DNA of 39,206 bases from Solirubrobacterales bacterium (GCA_027315255.1 DAHUYL010000057.1:1-39206), one strand, 5' to 3'; shown: positions 16,717-25,397, numbered from the stretch's first letter. Numbers and translations: made by a program. Notes: a model not told the origin generated them from the letters alone.

Positions 16717-18222
16717 ATGGCGACGACGACCACGAAGCTGCTCGACAACTACATCGCCGGCGAGTGGAGGCCCGCACGTGCGGCCGCCGACCAGCTGGAG
16801 GTGACCAACCCCGCCACCGGCGAGGTGCTCGCGCGCGTACCGCGGTCCGGCGCCGCCGACCTCGACGATGCGGTGCGCAGCGCGCGGGCGGCGCTGCCGG
16901 CCTGGCGGGAGGTGTCGACGATCGCCCGGGCGCGGAAGCTGTTCGAGCTGCGCGAGCGACTCGCGGCGCGCAGCGAGGAGCTGGCACGGTCGGTGACGAC
17001 CGAGATGGGCAAGACGATCGGCGACGCGCGCGCCGAGGTCGCGCGGATGATCGAGATGGTCGAGTGCGCGTGCGCGATCCCGACGACGATGCAGGGCCGG
17101 ATCCTCGAGGACGTCGCGCGCGGGGTCGACTGCGAGACCGTCCGTCAGCCGGTCGGCGTCTGCGCGGCGATCGTGCCGTTCAACTTCCCGGCGATGGTCC
17201 CGTTCTGGTTCCTGCCGTTCGCGATCGGCTGCGGCAACACGTTCATCCTCAAGCCGTCGGAGCAGGTGCCGCTGACGCAGCAGCTCGCGTTCGAGGTGCT
17301 CGACAGCATCGGGCTGCCGCCGGGGGTCGTGAACCTGGTCAACGGCGGGCGCGAGGTCGTCGAGGGGATCCTGACGCACTCCGGCATCGACGCGGTGTCG
17401 TTCGTCGGGTCGGCTCCGGTCGCCGAGCTCGTGTACGAGGGCGCCGCCCGCGCCGGCAAGCGGGTGCAGGCGCTCGGCGGGGCGAAGAACCACATCGTCG
17501 TGATGCCGGACGCGGTCATCGAACGGACGATCGAGGGGATCATCGGGTCCGCGTTCGGTGCCGCAGGGCAGCGATGCATGGCCGGATCGGTGGTGGTGAG
17601 CGTCGCCGAGGCGCACGACCGGCTGCTACCCGAGCTGGTGGCGGAAGCCGGCGCGCTGAGGATCGGCGACGGGCTGTCGGACTCGATCGACGTCGGTCCC
17701 GTGATCTCGTGCGCGGCGCGGGACCGGATCCTCGCCTGGATCGAGCGCGGAGCCGCGGAAGGGGCGCGGATCGTGCTCGACGGGCGCGCTCCCGCCGGGG
17801 TCGATCCGCAGGGCGCGTTCGTGGGACCGACGATCCTCGACGACGCGACGCCGGACATGGCGATCGTTCGCGAGGAGGTGTTCGGTCCGGTGCTGTGCGT
17901 GGTCCGCGCCGATTCGCTCGAGCAGGCGATCGAGTTCGTCAACGCGAGCCGGTTCGGCAACGGCACGTCGATCTTCACCGAGAGCGCCGCCGCCGTGCGG
18001 CGCTTCCGGCGCGAGGTCCAGGCGGGAATGGTCGGCGTCAACATCGGCGTCGCCGCTCCGGTCGCGTTCTTCCCGTTCACCGGGTGGAAGGACAGCTTCC
18101 TTGGGGATCTGCACGCGCACGGACCCGACGCGGTCGATTTCTTCACGCGCAAGAAGACGGTGACCAGCCGCTTCTTCTCGAGCGGCCAGACGCCGGGCAG
18201 CTACTTTGTCGAGCGGCCATGA
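16717..18222 (+). CDS. mmsA: CoA-acylating methylmalonate-semialdehyde dehydrogenase
   Basis: NAD-dependent aldehyde dehydrogenase, 501 aa, expected to convert methylmalonate semialdehyde (valine or inositol breakdown) or malonate semialdehyde to propionyl- or acetyl-CoA. The catalytic cysteine is C287 in GAAGQRCMAG. The subfamily-specific sequence GGAKNHIVVMPDA (about 254-266) and the C-terminal FPFTGWKDSFLGDLHAHG and DAVDFFTRKKTVTSRF separate it from generic ALDHs. The NAD site is marked by PFNFPAM and FVGSAPV. A strong Shine-Dalgarno supports ATG 16717. Its stop overlaps rluB (ATGA). No other valine or inositol genes are nearby, so the pathway role is inferred from the family alone. Confidence 0.9.
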   Translation: MATTTTKLLDNYIAGEWRPARAAADQLEVTNPATGEVLARVPRSGAADLDDAVRSARAALPAWREVSTIARARKLFELRERLAARSEELARSVTTEMGKTIGDARAEVARMIEMVECACAIPTTMQGRILEDVARGVDCETVRQPVGVCAAIVPFNFPAMVPFWFLPFAIGCGNTFILKPSEQVPLTQQLAFEVLDSIGLPPGVVNLVNGGREVVEGILTHSGIDAVSFVGSAPVAELVYEGAARAGKRVQALGGAKNHIVVMPDAVIERTIEGIIGSAFGAAGQRCMAGSVVVSVAEAHDRLLPELVAEAGALRIGDGLSDSIDVGPVISCAARDRILAWIERGAAEGARIVLDGRAPAGVDPQGAFVGPTILDDATPDMAIVREEVFGPVLCVVRADSLEQAIEFVNASRFGNGTSIFTESAAAVRRFRREVQAGMVGVNIGVAAPVAFFPFTGWKDSFLGDLHAHGPDAVDFFTRKKTVTSRFFSSGQTPGSYFVERP

Positions 18223-19022
18223 GGCTCGCCAAGTTCCTGGCCGCCGCCGGCGTGGCCTCGCGCCGCGCCGCCGAGGAGATCGTGCGCTCGGGGCGGGTCA
18301 CGGTCCGAGGGGAGACCGTGCTCGATCCGGCCCGCGACGTCGGCAGTGACGATTCCGTCACGGTCGACGGCCGCCAGCTGACGGCCGCGGAGCCGCTGGT
18401 CGTGTACGCGCTCAACAAGCCGCTCGGCGTCGTCTCGACCGCGCACGATCCGCAGGGACGTCCGACCGTCGTCGGGCTCGTGCGCAGCTCGCAGCGGTTG
18501 TACCCGGTCGGCCGGCTCGACGCCGACACGACCGGTTTGATCCTGTTGACCAACGACGGCGCGCTCGCGCACCGCCTGACCCATCCGAGCTTCGAGGTCG
18601 AGAAGACCTACCGTGCGCTCGTCGCCCGCCCGCCGGTCGGCCAGGCGGCACTGCGGGCGCTGCGCCGCGGCGTCGAGCTCGACGACGGGCGCACTGCTCC
18701 GGCGCGCGCCGTGCGGATCGCGCCGGATACGCTCGAGCTGACGATCCACGAGGGGCGCAAGCGGCAGGTGCGGCGGATGTGCGAGCACGTCGGGCATCCG
18801 GTGCTCCGCCTCGAGCGGGTTCGGTTCGGGCCACTGGCGCTGGGACGCCCGCCACTCGAGCGCCTCGCACCGGGCATCGCCCAGCGGCTCACATCACGCG
18901 AGGTGGAGGAGCTCAGGCGCGCTGGATCAACAGCTCGTCGTTCGCCAGCGCGGTCGTACGAAGCGCCCGGGCCACCGCGGCCACGCTCACGTTCCGCGGG
19001 CGGGCGGACTCGAGGCGCATGA
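18219..19022 (+). CDS. rluB: Pseudouridine synthase, RluB/RsuA family
   Basis: Makes pseudouridine in ribosomal RNA; 267 aa. An N-terminal S4 RNA-binding domain (MRLAKFLAAAGVASRRAAEE ..., residues 1-45) leads into the catalytic domain. The nucleophilic aspartate is D101 in GRLDADTTGLILLTNDG. NKPLGVVS, the KTYRALV strand and GRKRQVRRM are also typical. ATG 18219 overlaps the mmsA stop. The last ~40 residues are Arg/Pro/Ser-rich and overlap the 3' end of the opposing glycosyltransferase by 110 bp; the conserved part ends before that. Neighbourhood with scpAB is the classic arrangement, here split by three inserted genes. Confidence 0.92.
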   Translation: MRLAKFLAAAGVASRRAAEEIVRSGRVTVRGETVLDPARDVGSDDSVTVDGRQLTAAEPLVVYALNKPLGVVSTAHDPQGRPTVVGLVRSSQRLYPVGRLDADTTGLILLTNDGALAHRLTHPSFEVEKTYRALVARPPVGQAALRALRRGVELDDGRTAPARAVRIAPDTLELTIHEGRKRQVRRMCEHVGHPVLRLERVRFGPLALGRPPLERLAPGIAQRLTSREVEELRRAGSTARRSPARSYEAPGPPRPRSRSAGGRTRGA

Positions 19023-20514
19023 TCGTGAAGCGCTCGACATGGCGCAGCCACACCTCGTGGAAGCCGCGGACCGCGTAGCGGGCCTGCATCTGCGAGGGGA
19101 TCAGGTTGCACGCCGCTCCCCACCAGCACAGCGGCTGCTGCGGGGAGGAGATCGCGATCACGTCGAGCTCGCGAATTCCATGGGCGACCGCATGCCGGCC
19201 GCGGACGAACTCGAGGTGCGGCAGGTACAGCGACAGCGGCAGCAGCGTCCGGTAGTGCTGGATCAGGATCAGCCGGTCGCGGCCGAGCGCCGCGCGCGGA
19301 CCGAGCGCCCGTGCGAGCGGCCGCCAATCGGGCCGCTGCAGGTCGTAGCTGGCCTGCACCCCGATCGCGGCCACGAGCCCGATCGCGCACAGCCCGGCGG
19401 CGACGGCCGGCCGCCACGACGCAGCCCCCCGGCGCTCCGGCAGCGCCGCCAGGCCGCCCGACACGAGAATCGCCGCCGGCAGCCACAGCCCGATGACGTT
19501 GCGCGTGATCAGCGCGTCGCTGCCGGCGGCGACGAAGAACAGGCTGAGCAGAAAGCCGCTGAGCGCAAGCCCGCCCGCCAGCAGCGCGCCACGCTGCCCG
19601 GCGCTCCCGGCGGGCCCGCCCCGGACCAGCAGCGCCAGCGCCGCCAGCGCGAGCGCGAACGCCAGGTACTTGAGCGGTTGGCGCAGCGGCGTGCCGGTGC
19701 CGAGCAGGAACTGGGGGAGGATCTGCGCGAGCCTCAGCCCGAGCGGGCTGTGCCCGATCCACGAGTCGTGGCCGGTCGAGTTCTGCGACAGCGCCAGCGG
19801 GATCAGTGCGAGCCCGCACGCGAACACGACCGCCACCCCGATCGCGACGGCGCGCTCGCGGCGGTGCTCCCACAGCAGCCAGGCGGCCTGCGGGGCGACG
19901 ACCACGACGGCGTAGTAGTGGGTGGCGAGCGCGAGCGCGCATGCCACCGCCCACGCGCCCACGCGGCGCCCCGACGGCTCGAGCCGCGCGTGCGCGAACG
20001 TGAGCAGGGCGAGCGCCGACAGCAGCACCAGCAGCTCGTATGAGCGGGCCTCCTGCGAATACCAGATCAACAGCGGGTTGCAGGCGGTCAGCGCGCAGGC
20101 GATCAGCCCGGCGCGCGGCGAGACGAGCGCCCGCGCGGCCGCCCACGCGACGGGCACGGTGAGCACCCCGCACAGCGCCGACAGCGATCGCAGCCCGGCC
20201 TCGCCGTCGCCGAACACCCGCGACCAGATCCAGGCGACGCAGTAGTACAGCGGGGGCGTCGACTCGGTCTGTGGGATCAGGCCGAGCATCTTCCCGAGCG
20301 AGAACTTGACGAGCAGCGACGTGTTCGCCTCGTCGAACCAGAAGCCCTGGTGGCCGAGCCCCCAGAAGCGCAGCACCGCCGCCAGCACGGTCAGTGCGAC
20401 GATCGCCCGCAGCTCCGCGGCTCCGGCCGGCGCCGTCGCGCTCGCGTCCCTGGCCACCGCGAGTGCACCGGGCCGCCGCGCCCATCCCGCTCGCCTGTGT
20501 TCGCTGTCTAACAT
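18913..20514 (-). CDS. GT39-like membrane glycosyltransferase
   Basis: Predicted polyprenyl-phosphate-sugar-dependent GT-C transferase, 533 aa with about ten membrane spans. Right after the first span, RFWGLGHQGFWFDEANT carries the catalytic acidic pair (D61, E62) of the PMT/ArnT superfamily, followed by TESTPPLYYCVAWIW and RSLSALCGVL, which are also family marks. The C-terminal ~130 residues form a soluble extracytoplasmic domain. It probably transfers a sugar to a cell-envelope glycan, glycolipid or protein. It is divergent from the next glycosyltransferase with only 35 bp between starts and converges on rluB with a 110-bp overlap. Confidence 0.85.
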   Translation of the reverse strand: MLDSEHRRAGWARRPGALAVARDASATAPAGAAELRAIVALTVLAAVLRFWGLGHQGFWFDEANTSLLVKFSLGKMLGLIPQTESTPPLYYCVAWIWSRVFGDGEAGLRSLSALCGVLTVPVAWAAARALVSPRAGLIACALTACNPLLIWYSQEARSYELLVLLSALALLTFAHARLEPSGRRVGAWAVACALALATHYYAVVVVAPQAAWLLWEHRRERAVAIGVAVVFACGLALIPLALSQNSTGHDSWIGHSPLGLRLAQILPQFLLGTGTPLRQPLKYLAFALALAALALLVRGGPAGSAGQRGALLAGGLALSGFLLSLFFVAAGSDALITRNVIGLWLPAAILVSGGLAALPERRGAASWRPAVAAGLCAIGLVAAIGVQASYDLQRPDWRPLARALGPRAALGRDRLILIQHYRTLLPLSLYLPHLEFVRGRHAVAHGIRELDVIAISSPQQPLCWWGAACNLIPSQMQARYAVRGFHEVWLRHVERFTIMRLESARPRNVSVAAVARALRTTALANDELLIQRA

Positions 20515-20531
20515 GGCCGAAATGGCGCGTT

Positions 20532-20544
20532 TAAGCTGAAGCTA
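20532..20544. promoter_or_regulatory. Divergent -10-like boxes between two glycosyltransferases
   Basis: TAAGCT (20532-20537, plus) lies 12 nt before GTG 20550. TAGCTT on the minus strand (20544-20539) lies 24 nt before ATG 20514. With 35 bp between the start codons the two promoters must interfere. Confidence 0.35.
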
Positions 20545-20549
20545 GTGGC

Positions 20550-22076
20550 GTGCAGGCATTATTCGCGTCGCTCATGCGCCAAGAGAACGCCGCCACCGAC
20601 GGAACCGTAGCCCTCCCGCCGGCGACACGCCACGGGGCGCTCGCCGGTGGCTTCGCCGCCGAGGCGCCCGTACGCCCGCCGGTGCGCGCCGCCGCATTCG
20701 ACCGTCTGCGTGCGCGCATCCCGGCCCAGCTCGACGAACGCGCCGGGCGGATCGCGCTCGGCTCGATCGCGCTTGCCGCGTTCGCCGTCGTCGTGTTCGC
20801 CTCCGCCGGATCCTCGGTGCTCGTGCCGCGCAGCGCGGCCACCTACCCCGCCTGGGAGGCGGGTCCGCTGCACCTGCTGATCGCCCACGCCGGGCTGCCG
20901 AAGACCGCCGCCCGGGTCGGCTACAGCGTGCTGCTGCTCGCGATGACCGTGGCATACGGCGCCGCGCTGCTCGCAGCGCGCTCGCTGTCGCTGCGCACGA
21001 CGTGGGCGTTCGTGATCGCGACCGCGCTGATCATGCTGCTCGGCCCGCCGCTCGGGCTCAACGACGTCTGGAACTACCTCGGCTATGCCCGGCTCGGCGC
21101 CGTGCACCACCTCAACCCCTACCAGCACGTGATGTTCGGCGAGTCGAACGACCCGATCTACGCGTTCGCCACCTGGCGGCGCTACCCGAGCCCGTACGGG
21201 CCGCTGTTCACCGCGTTCAGCTACCCGCTCGCGTTCCTGCCGATCCCGGTCGCCTACTGGATCGTGAAGGCCGCGATGATCGCCGCGGCGCTGGCGTTCA
21301 TCTGGACCGTCGACCGCTGCGCGCGGCTGCTCGGACGCGACCCGCGACCGGTGATCCTGCTGATCGCCGCCAACCCGATCTACGTGTTCTACGAGCTCGG
21401 CGGATTCCACAACGACTTCCTGATGCTGCTGCCGTCGATGGGTGCGGTCGCGCTGCTGCTCGCCCGCCGTGATCGCGCGGCGGGCGCCGTGCTGATGGTC
21501 GGGGTGGCGGTCAAGATGACCGTGATCGTGCTGCTGCCGTTCATGCTGATTGCCGCCAGGCCGCCGGAGCGGCGGCTGCGGCTGCTCGCCGGCTGCGCGC
21601 TCGCGACGCTGCCGCTGGTGGTGATTCAGCTGGCGCTGTTCGGGTCCTCTTTGCCGAACCTCGGCGTCCAGTCGCAGCTGATCACCGCCTTCAGCATCCC
21701 CAACCTGACGGGCCTCGTGCTCGGCCTCGGCGGCAGCACGAGCGGGCTGATCCGGCTTGCGAACATCGTCGTGGTGCTCGTGATCCTGTGGGGGCTCAGG
21801 CGCGACGACTGGGTCGCGGCCGCCGGCTGGGCGACGGTCGCGCTGATCTGCAGCGTTCCGTGGTTGATGCCGTGGTACGTCGTCTGGGTGCTGCCGCTGG
21901 CGGGGCTTGCCCACAGCCGGCGGCTGCGCCGCACCGCGCTGGTGTTCACCGTCTTCCTGGTGCTGACCTTCGTTCCCGAGAACGCCGCGGTGATGAACGC
22001 GATCGGCTTCAACCCGATGGGCTCGGCCTCCGACCAGGCCGCGATGGCCTACCAGCACCGGCTGCAGGGCACCTAG
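20550..22076 (+). CDS. GT-C mannosyltransferase-like membrane protein (GT87/MptB-like)
   Basis: Predicted polyprenol-phosphate-sugar-dependent glycosyltransferase, 508 aa with about 11 spans. After the second span the motif LNDVWNYLGYARLGAVHHLN, followed by NPY, places an acidic residue (D172) where GT87 and MptB-type enzymes have theirs. YPSPYGPLFTAFSYP is the matching GP-motif loop. The N-terminal ~65 residues are hydrophilic. GTG 20550 is used; ATG 20574 is an alternative. It probably extends an envelope polysaccharide. It is followed after 17 bp by another large membrane protein. Confidence 0.8.
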   Translation: MQALFASLMRQENAATDGTVALPPATRHGALAGGFAAEAPVRPPVRAAAFDRLRARIPAQLDERAGRIALGSIALAAFAVVVFASAGSSVLVPRSAATYPAWEAGPLHLLIAHAGLPKTAARVGYSVLLLAMTVAYGAALLAARSLSLRTTWAFVIATALIMLLGPPLGLNDVWNYLGYARLGAVHHLNPYQHVMFGESNDPIYAFATWRRYPSPYGPLFTAFSYPLAFLPIPVAYWIVKAAMIAAALAFIWTVDRCARLLGRDPRPVILLIAANPIYVFYELGGFHNDFLMLLPSMGAVALLLARRDRAAGAVLMVGVAVKMTVIVLLPFMLIAARPPERRLRLLAGCALATLPLVVIQLALFGSSLPNLGVQSQLITAFSIPNLTGLVLGLGGSTSGLIRLANIVVVLVILWGLRRDDWVAAAGWATVALICSVPWLMPWYVVWVLPLAGLAHSRRLRRTALVFTVFLVLTFVPENAAVMNAIGFNPMGSASDQAAMAYQHRLQGT

Positions 22077-22080
22077 CTGT

Positions 22081-22086
22081 TAATCT
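22081..22086 (+). promoter_or_regulatory. -10-like TAATCT of the 22094 gene
   Basis: TAATCT ends 7 nt before ATG 22094 with no Shine-Dalgarno, so transcription could begin at the A of the ATG. Confidence 0.45.
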
Positions 22087-22093
22087 CCGCTTT

Positions 22094-23755
22094 ATGCGTC
22101 GCGCAGTCGAGGCGACGCCGTCGATGCGGGGCGTCGGCGTAGCCCCACCCGTCATCGCCGATCTCCCCGCGGTCGAACTCAAGCGGCGGTCGAGCCGGCG
22201 CCCGCCGCTGCACCGGCTGGAGTTGCTGCTGCTCGCGGCGTTCGCGCTCGTCTCGGTCTGGGTCCTGGGCGTCGACCTGTGGTACGCCGTGGTGCGCGGT
22301 CGCACGTGGACCGGCACCGACGGGATCTACATCACCGATCAGATGCAGTACCTCGGCTGGATCAGGTCGGCGGCGCACACCGGGCTCGTCGCCGACCTGT
22401 TCGTCGTGCGCCCGACCGCCGCCGTCTACCTCCAGCCCGCGATTCTGATCTCCGGACTGTTGACGGCCGCCGGGCTCGCGCCGACGCTGGCGCTGCTGGT
22501 GTGGAAGCCGATCGCCGTCGGCGCGCTGTTCCTCGGATTCCGCGCGTTCGTGGTCCGGACGGTCGAGCGGCCCGGGCCGTGGCCGCGGTCGGCGGCGCTG
22601 TCGCTCGCGCTGTTCTACGGATGCTTCAGCAGCGTCTACGGCAGCTTCGGCGTCGTCGGCGACCTGTTCCCCGCCTTCCTGTCGTGGGGGTATCCGTTCG
22701 CCCTGCTCGCGATGGCGCTGCTCGTGGCAGCGCTGCTCAGCTACGACCGCGCCCGCGCGCAGGGGCGCTCGGCCTGGACCCCGGGACTGCTGGGAGCACT
22801 CGCCGGACTCCTGCATCCCTGGCAGGGAGAGGTCCTCGTCCTGACGGTGGCGGGCGCCGAGCTCGTCGGCGGAGCGCTCACCCGCGAGGAGCTGCGGCGC
22901 GGGCTCGAGTCCCCACGCGTGCGGCTGGCTACGACGACGATCGTGCTGGCGGCGATCCCGTTGCTCTACTACTACTCGCTCGGCAAGCTCAACAGCAACT
23001 GGGAGCTCGGGCAGGCCGCCTCGAAGCATCAGTTCCCGGCGCTGGCGATCGGGCTCGCGCTGGCGCCGCTGGCGCTGGTGGCGCTGCTCGGCGTGCGCCG
23101 CGCAGCGCGCGGGGGCTTCATCGGCCGCAGCATGCTCGCGTGGCCGGCCGCCTGCGTGGTCATCTATCTCCAGGGGCTGAGCTCGCAGGGGGCCACGCCG
23201 CTGCATGCGTTCGACGGCGTGACGCTGCCGCTCGCCGTGCTCGCGGTCAACGGCAGCCTCGCGGCGGGCTTCACGCGGCTGTGGCGCCCGCGGCTGATCG
23301 GGATCTGCCTGGTCGCGCTGTTCACGATCCCGACCACCTACTACGAGATGGACCAGGCGCGCCAGGCGGTCATGCCCAGCTCGGGCAACCCGAACTTCAT
23401 CGCCGCGGCCGAGCGTCGCGCGCTCGAGTTCCTGCACCGCGATCCAACCCCGGGCGGGGTCATCTCGAGCCCGTACCTGGGGATGACCGTGCCCGGCGCC
23501 ACCGGGCGGCACACGTACATCGGCAACTGCATCTGGTCCGAGCCCGGCTGCGCGACGCGGGCGGCGCTGACGAAGTCCCTGCTCGCGGGGCAGATGAGCG
23601 CGGCCGCCGCCAGGCAGCTGGTGCTCGTCTCGCACGCCCGGTTCGTGCTGGCGCCGTGCGGATCGGCAACCGCGCGGGTGCAGGCGCAGCTCAGGCCGAT
23701 CACCGCCTCCGTGCGGCGGTTCGGCTGCGCCGCGGTCTTCCAGGTTCGCGCCTGA
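22094..23755 (+). CDS. Large membrane protein, possibly GT-C type glycosyltransferase
   Basis: A protein of 553 aa with about ten membrane spans and a C-terminal soluble part of ~130 residues containing several cysteines (GNCIWSEPGCATR, FVLAPCGS, RRFGCAA). After the first span, GIYITDQMQYLGWIRSAAH places acidic D/Q residues where GT-C enzymes have their catalytic loop, and GLLHPWQGE is a further conserved-looking loop. I do not recognise a named family. Position next to two GT-C genes and the topology suggest a role in envelope glycan or lipid-linked sugar metabolism; this is inference. Confidence 0.75.
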   Translation: MRRAVEATPSMRGVGVAPPVIADLPAVELKRRSSRRPPLHRLELLLLAAFALVSVWVLGVDLWYAVVRGRTWTGTDGIYITDQMQYLGWIRSAAHTGLVADLFVVRPTAAVYLQPAILISGLLTAAGLAPTLALLVWKPIAVGALFLGFRAFVVRTVERPGPWPRSAALSLALFYGCFSSVYGSFGVVGDLFPAFLSWGYPFALLAMALLVAALLSYDRARAQGRSAWTPGLLGALAGLLHPWQGEVLVLTVAGAELVGGALTREELRRGLESPRVRLATTTIVLAAIPLLYYYSLGKLNSNWELGQAASKHQFPALAIGLALAPLALVALLGVRRAARGGFIGRSMLAWPAACVVIYLQGLSSQGATPLHAFDGVTLPLAVLAVNGSLAAGFTRLWRPRLIGICLVALFTIPTTYYEMDQARQAVMPSSGNPNFIAAAERRALEFLHRDPTPGGVISSPYLGMTVPGATGRHTYIGNCIWSEPGCATRAALTKSLLAGQMSAAAARQLVLVSHARFVLAPCGSATARVQAQLRPITASVRRFGCAAVFQVRA

Positions 23756-23780
23756 ACGATCGTTCCCGCGTCCGGCCTGG

Positions 23781-23786
23781 CACAAT
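23781..23786 (+). promoter_or_regulatory. -10-like CACAAT of aroH
   Basis: CACAAT ends 10 nt before ATG 23797, the same spacing as at trpS, scpA, der and metK. No Shine-Dalgarno is present. Confidence 0.4.
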
Positions 23787-23796
23787 CCCCGCCCTC

Positions 23797-24165
23797 ATGC
23801 AGCGTCTGTTCGCGCTCCGGGGCGCAACCACCGTCGAGCGCAACGACGCCGGCGCCATCCTCGAGGCCACCGACGAGCTGATGCGGGAGCTGATGGCGCG
23901 CAACTCGCTCGAGCCGGCGGCGATGGTCAGCTGCATCTTCACGCTGACCGATGACCTCGACGCCGAGTTCCCGGCGGTCGCCGCCCGCGCGCTCGGCCTG
24001 AATCGCGTGCCGCTGCTGTGCACGCGGGAGGTCCCGGTTCCGGGCTCGCTGCCGCGCGTGATCCGCACGATGCTGCACTACTACGCCGAGCAGGAGCACG
24101 TCCCCAGGCACGTGTACCTCGGCGAGGCACGGGTCCTGCGTGCCGACCTCGACGCGGCCCAGTGA
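23797..24165 (+). CDS. aroH: Chorismate mutase, AroH (trimeric) class
   Basis: Rearranges chorismate to prephenate, the first step toward Phe and Tyr; 122 aa. It matches the Bacillus subtilis AroH fold class, not the helical AroQ type: LRGATTVERND at the N-terminus and RHVYLGEARVLRADL at the C-terminus. Active-site residues correspond almost number for number: R8 (Bacillus R7), C75, E78, R90 and Y107 (Bacillus Y108). No ACT or other regulatory domain is fused, so it is probably not feedback-inhibited itself. It opens the aromatic block, 49 bp before hisC. Confidence 0.95.
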   Translation: MQRLFALRGATTVERNDAGAILEATDELMRELMARNSLEPAAMVSCIFTLTDDLDAEFPAVAARALGLNRVPLLCTREVPVPGSLPRVIRTMLHYYAEQEHVPRHVYLGEARVLRADLDAAQ

Positions 24166-24197
24166 GCCGCCCGCAGGCGCCGCCCACGTCAGGCCGA

Positions 24198-24203
24198 TAG
24201 CCT
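24198..24203 (+). promoter_or_regulatory. -10-like TAGCCT of hisC
   Basis: TAGCCT ends 11 nt before ATG 24215. It is the same hexamer as at trpS and scpA. Confidence 0.45.
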
Positions 24204-24214
24204 GGAGCCGAGCG

Positions 24215-25321
24215 ATGCCGATCGAGTTCGCAGAGCGGATCAGGCGGATCCCCAGCTACCCGGTCGCCGGTGGCTACGACCTCGACGGGATGGCGCTGCT
24301 CGCCTCCAACGAGTCGCCGTTCGGGCCCGCCCCGGCCGTCGCCGAGGCCGCGGTGCGGGCGCTTCACGGCGCCAACCGCTACCCCGACCCCTCGTACGCG
24401 CCGCTGCGCGGCGGGCTGGCGGACCGCTACGGCGTCCCGCCCGAGCGGATCGCGCTCGGCGCCGGATCGTGCGACATCCTGCTGGCGGCCGGCGAGGCGC
24501 TGCTCGAGCCCGGGGCCGAGCTCGTCTACGCGTGGCCGGCGTTCAGCGTCTACCCACACCTGGCGGCGGCGTCGGGAGCGCGCGCGATCGAGGTCCCGCT
24601 CGACGCGGACGCCCGCCACGACCTCGACCGGATCGCCACCGAGGTGACCGTCGCGACGCGGCTCGTGCTCGTCTGCAACCCGAACAACCCGACCTCGACA
24701 GCGCTGCCGCTGGAAGCGGTCGAGCGGTTCCTCGCGCACATCCCGGAGCACGTGTGCGTGATCCTCGACGAGGCCTACTGCGAGCTGTCGCTGACGCTCG
24801 GCGACCCGTTCGCCTCGGTCGAACTGCTGCGGCGCTGGCCGAATCTCGTGCTGTTGCGCAGCTTCTCCAAGGTCTACGGGCTCGCCGGCCTGCGGGTCGG
24901 CTACGCGCTCGCGGGAACCGACGCGTTCCGGACCGCGGTCGACCAGGTGCGCCAGCCGTTCTACCTGACGAGCGCCGCGCAGGCGGCGGCGGTCGAGGCG
25001 CTGCGCCACCAGGACGAGGTCGAGCGCCGCGTCGTCGCGACGATCGCGGCGCGCTCGACGCTGGTCGACGGCGTGCGCGAGCTCGGGCTGTGGGTTGCCG
25101 CGTCCGACGCGAACTTCCTGTGGGTGGCGCTGCCGTCCGTGGACGCGGACGAGGTGGCGGATGCCGAGGCCGCGGTCGTCGCCGGGCTGCGCGACCGTGG
25201 CGTGCTGGTCCGTGCCGGCGCCGCGCTCGGCGGCCCGGGCCACCTGCGGGTCACGGTCGGAACCGACGGTGAGAACCGCCGCTTCCTCGACGCGCTCGCG
25301 CAGCTCGTGGACCGGCGCTGA
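24215..25321 (+). CDS. hisC: HisC-type aminotransferase, probably aromatic amino acid/histidinol-phosphate
   Basis: Class I/II PLP-dependent aminotransferase, 368 aa. Motifs: SNESPFGP (31-38), NRYPDPSY, NPNNPT (155-160), ILDEAYCE with the PLP-contacting D185, and the Schiff-base lysine K219 in LRSFSKVYGLAGLRVGYAL. HisC and aromatic aminotransferases share this fold. Lying between chorismate mutase and the DAHP synthase/prephenate dehydrogenase genes, it more likely makes Phe or Tyr than histidinol phosphate, or does both. No his genes are nearby. ATG 24215 follows the TAGCCT box; further upstream the frame reads through unconserved Pro/Ser-rich sequence. Confidence 0.9.
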   Translation: MPIEFAERIRRIPSYPVAGGYDLDGMALLASNESPFGPAPAVAEAAVRALHGANRYPDPSYAPLRGGLADRYGVPPERIALGAGSCDILLAAGEALLEPGAELVYAWPAFSVYPHLAAASGARAIEVPLDADARHDLDRIATEVTVATRLVLVCNPNNPTSTALPLEAVERFLAHIPEHVCVILDEAYCELSLTLGDPFASVELLRRWPNLVLLRSFSKVYGLAGLRVGYALAGTDAFRTAVDQVRQPFYLTSAAQAAAVEALRHQDEVERRVVATIAARSTLVDGVRELGLWVAASDANFLWVALPSVDADEVADAEAAVVAGLRDRGVLVRAGAALGGPGHLRVTVGTDGENRRFLDALAQLVDRR

Positions 25322-25333
25322 GCGCCGCTCGAT

Positions 25334-25366
25334 GAGTGGTTGCGAGCCCACAAGCCGCAACCACTC
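25334..25366 (+). terminator. Hairpin after hisC
   Basis: GAGTGGTTGCG (25334-25344) and CGCAACCACTC (25356-25366) form a perfect 11-bp stem with an 11-nt loop, 13 bp past the hisC stop. No T-run follows. It separates hisC from the leader-controlled aroF operon. Confidence 0.65.
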
Positions 25367-25374
25367 CTGACCCG

Positions 25375-25397
25375 CGCGGTCTGATAAGTTGACCGCG
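25375..25397 (+). promoter_or_regulatory. Inverted repeat overlapping the putative aro leader promoter
   Basis: CGCGGTC-TGATAAGTT-GACCGCG is a perfect 7-bp inverted repeat. Its loop contains TAAGTT (25385-25390), a -10-like hexamer 13 nt before the leader ATG. It could be an operator over the -10 region. No convincing -35 is seen. Confidence 0.45.
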
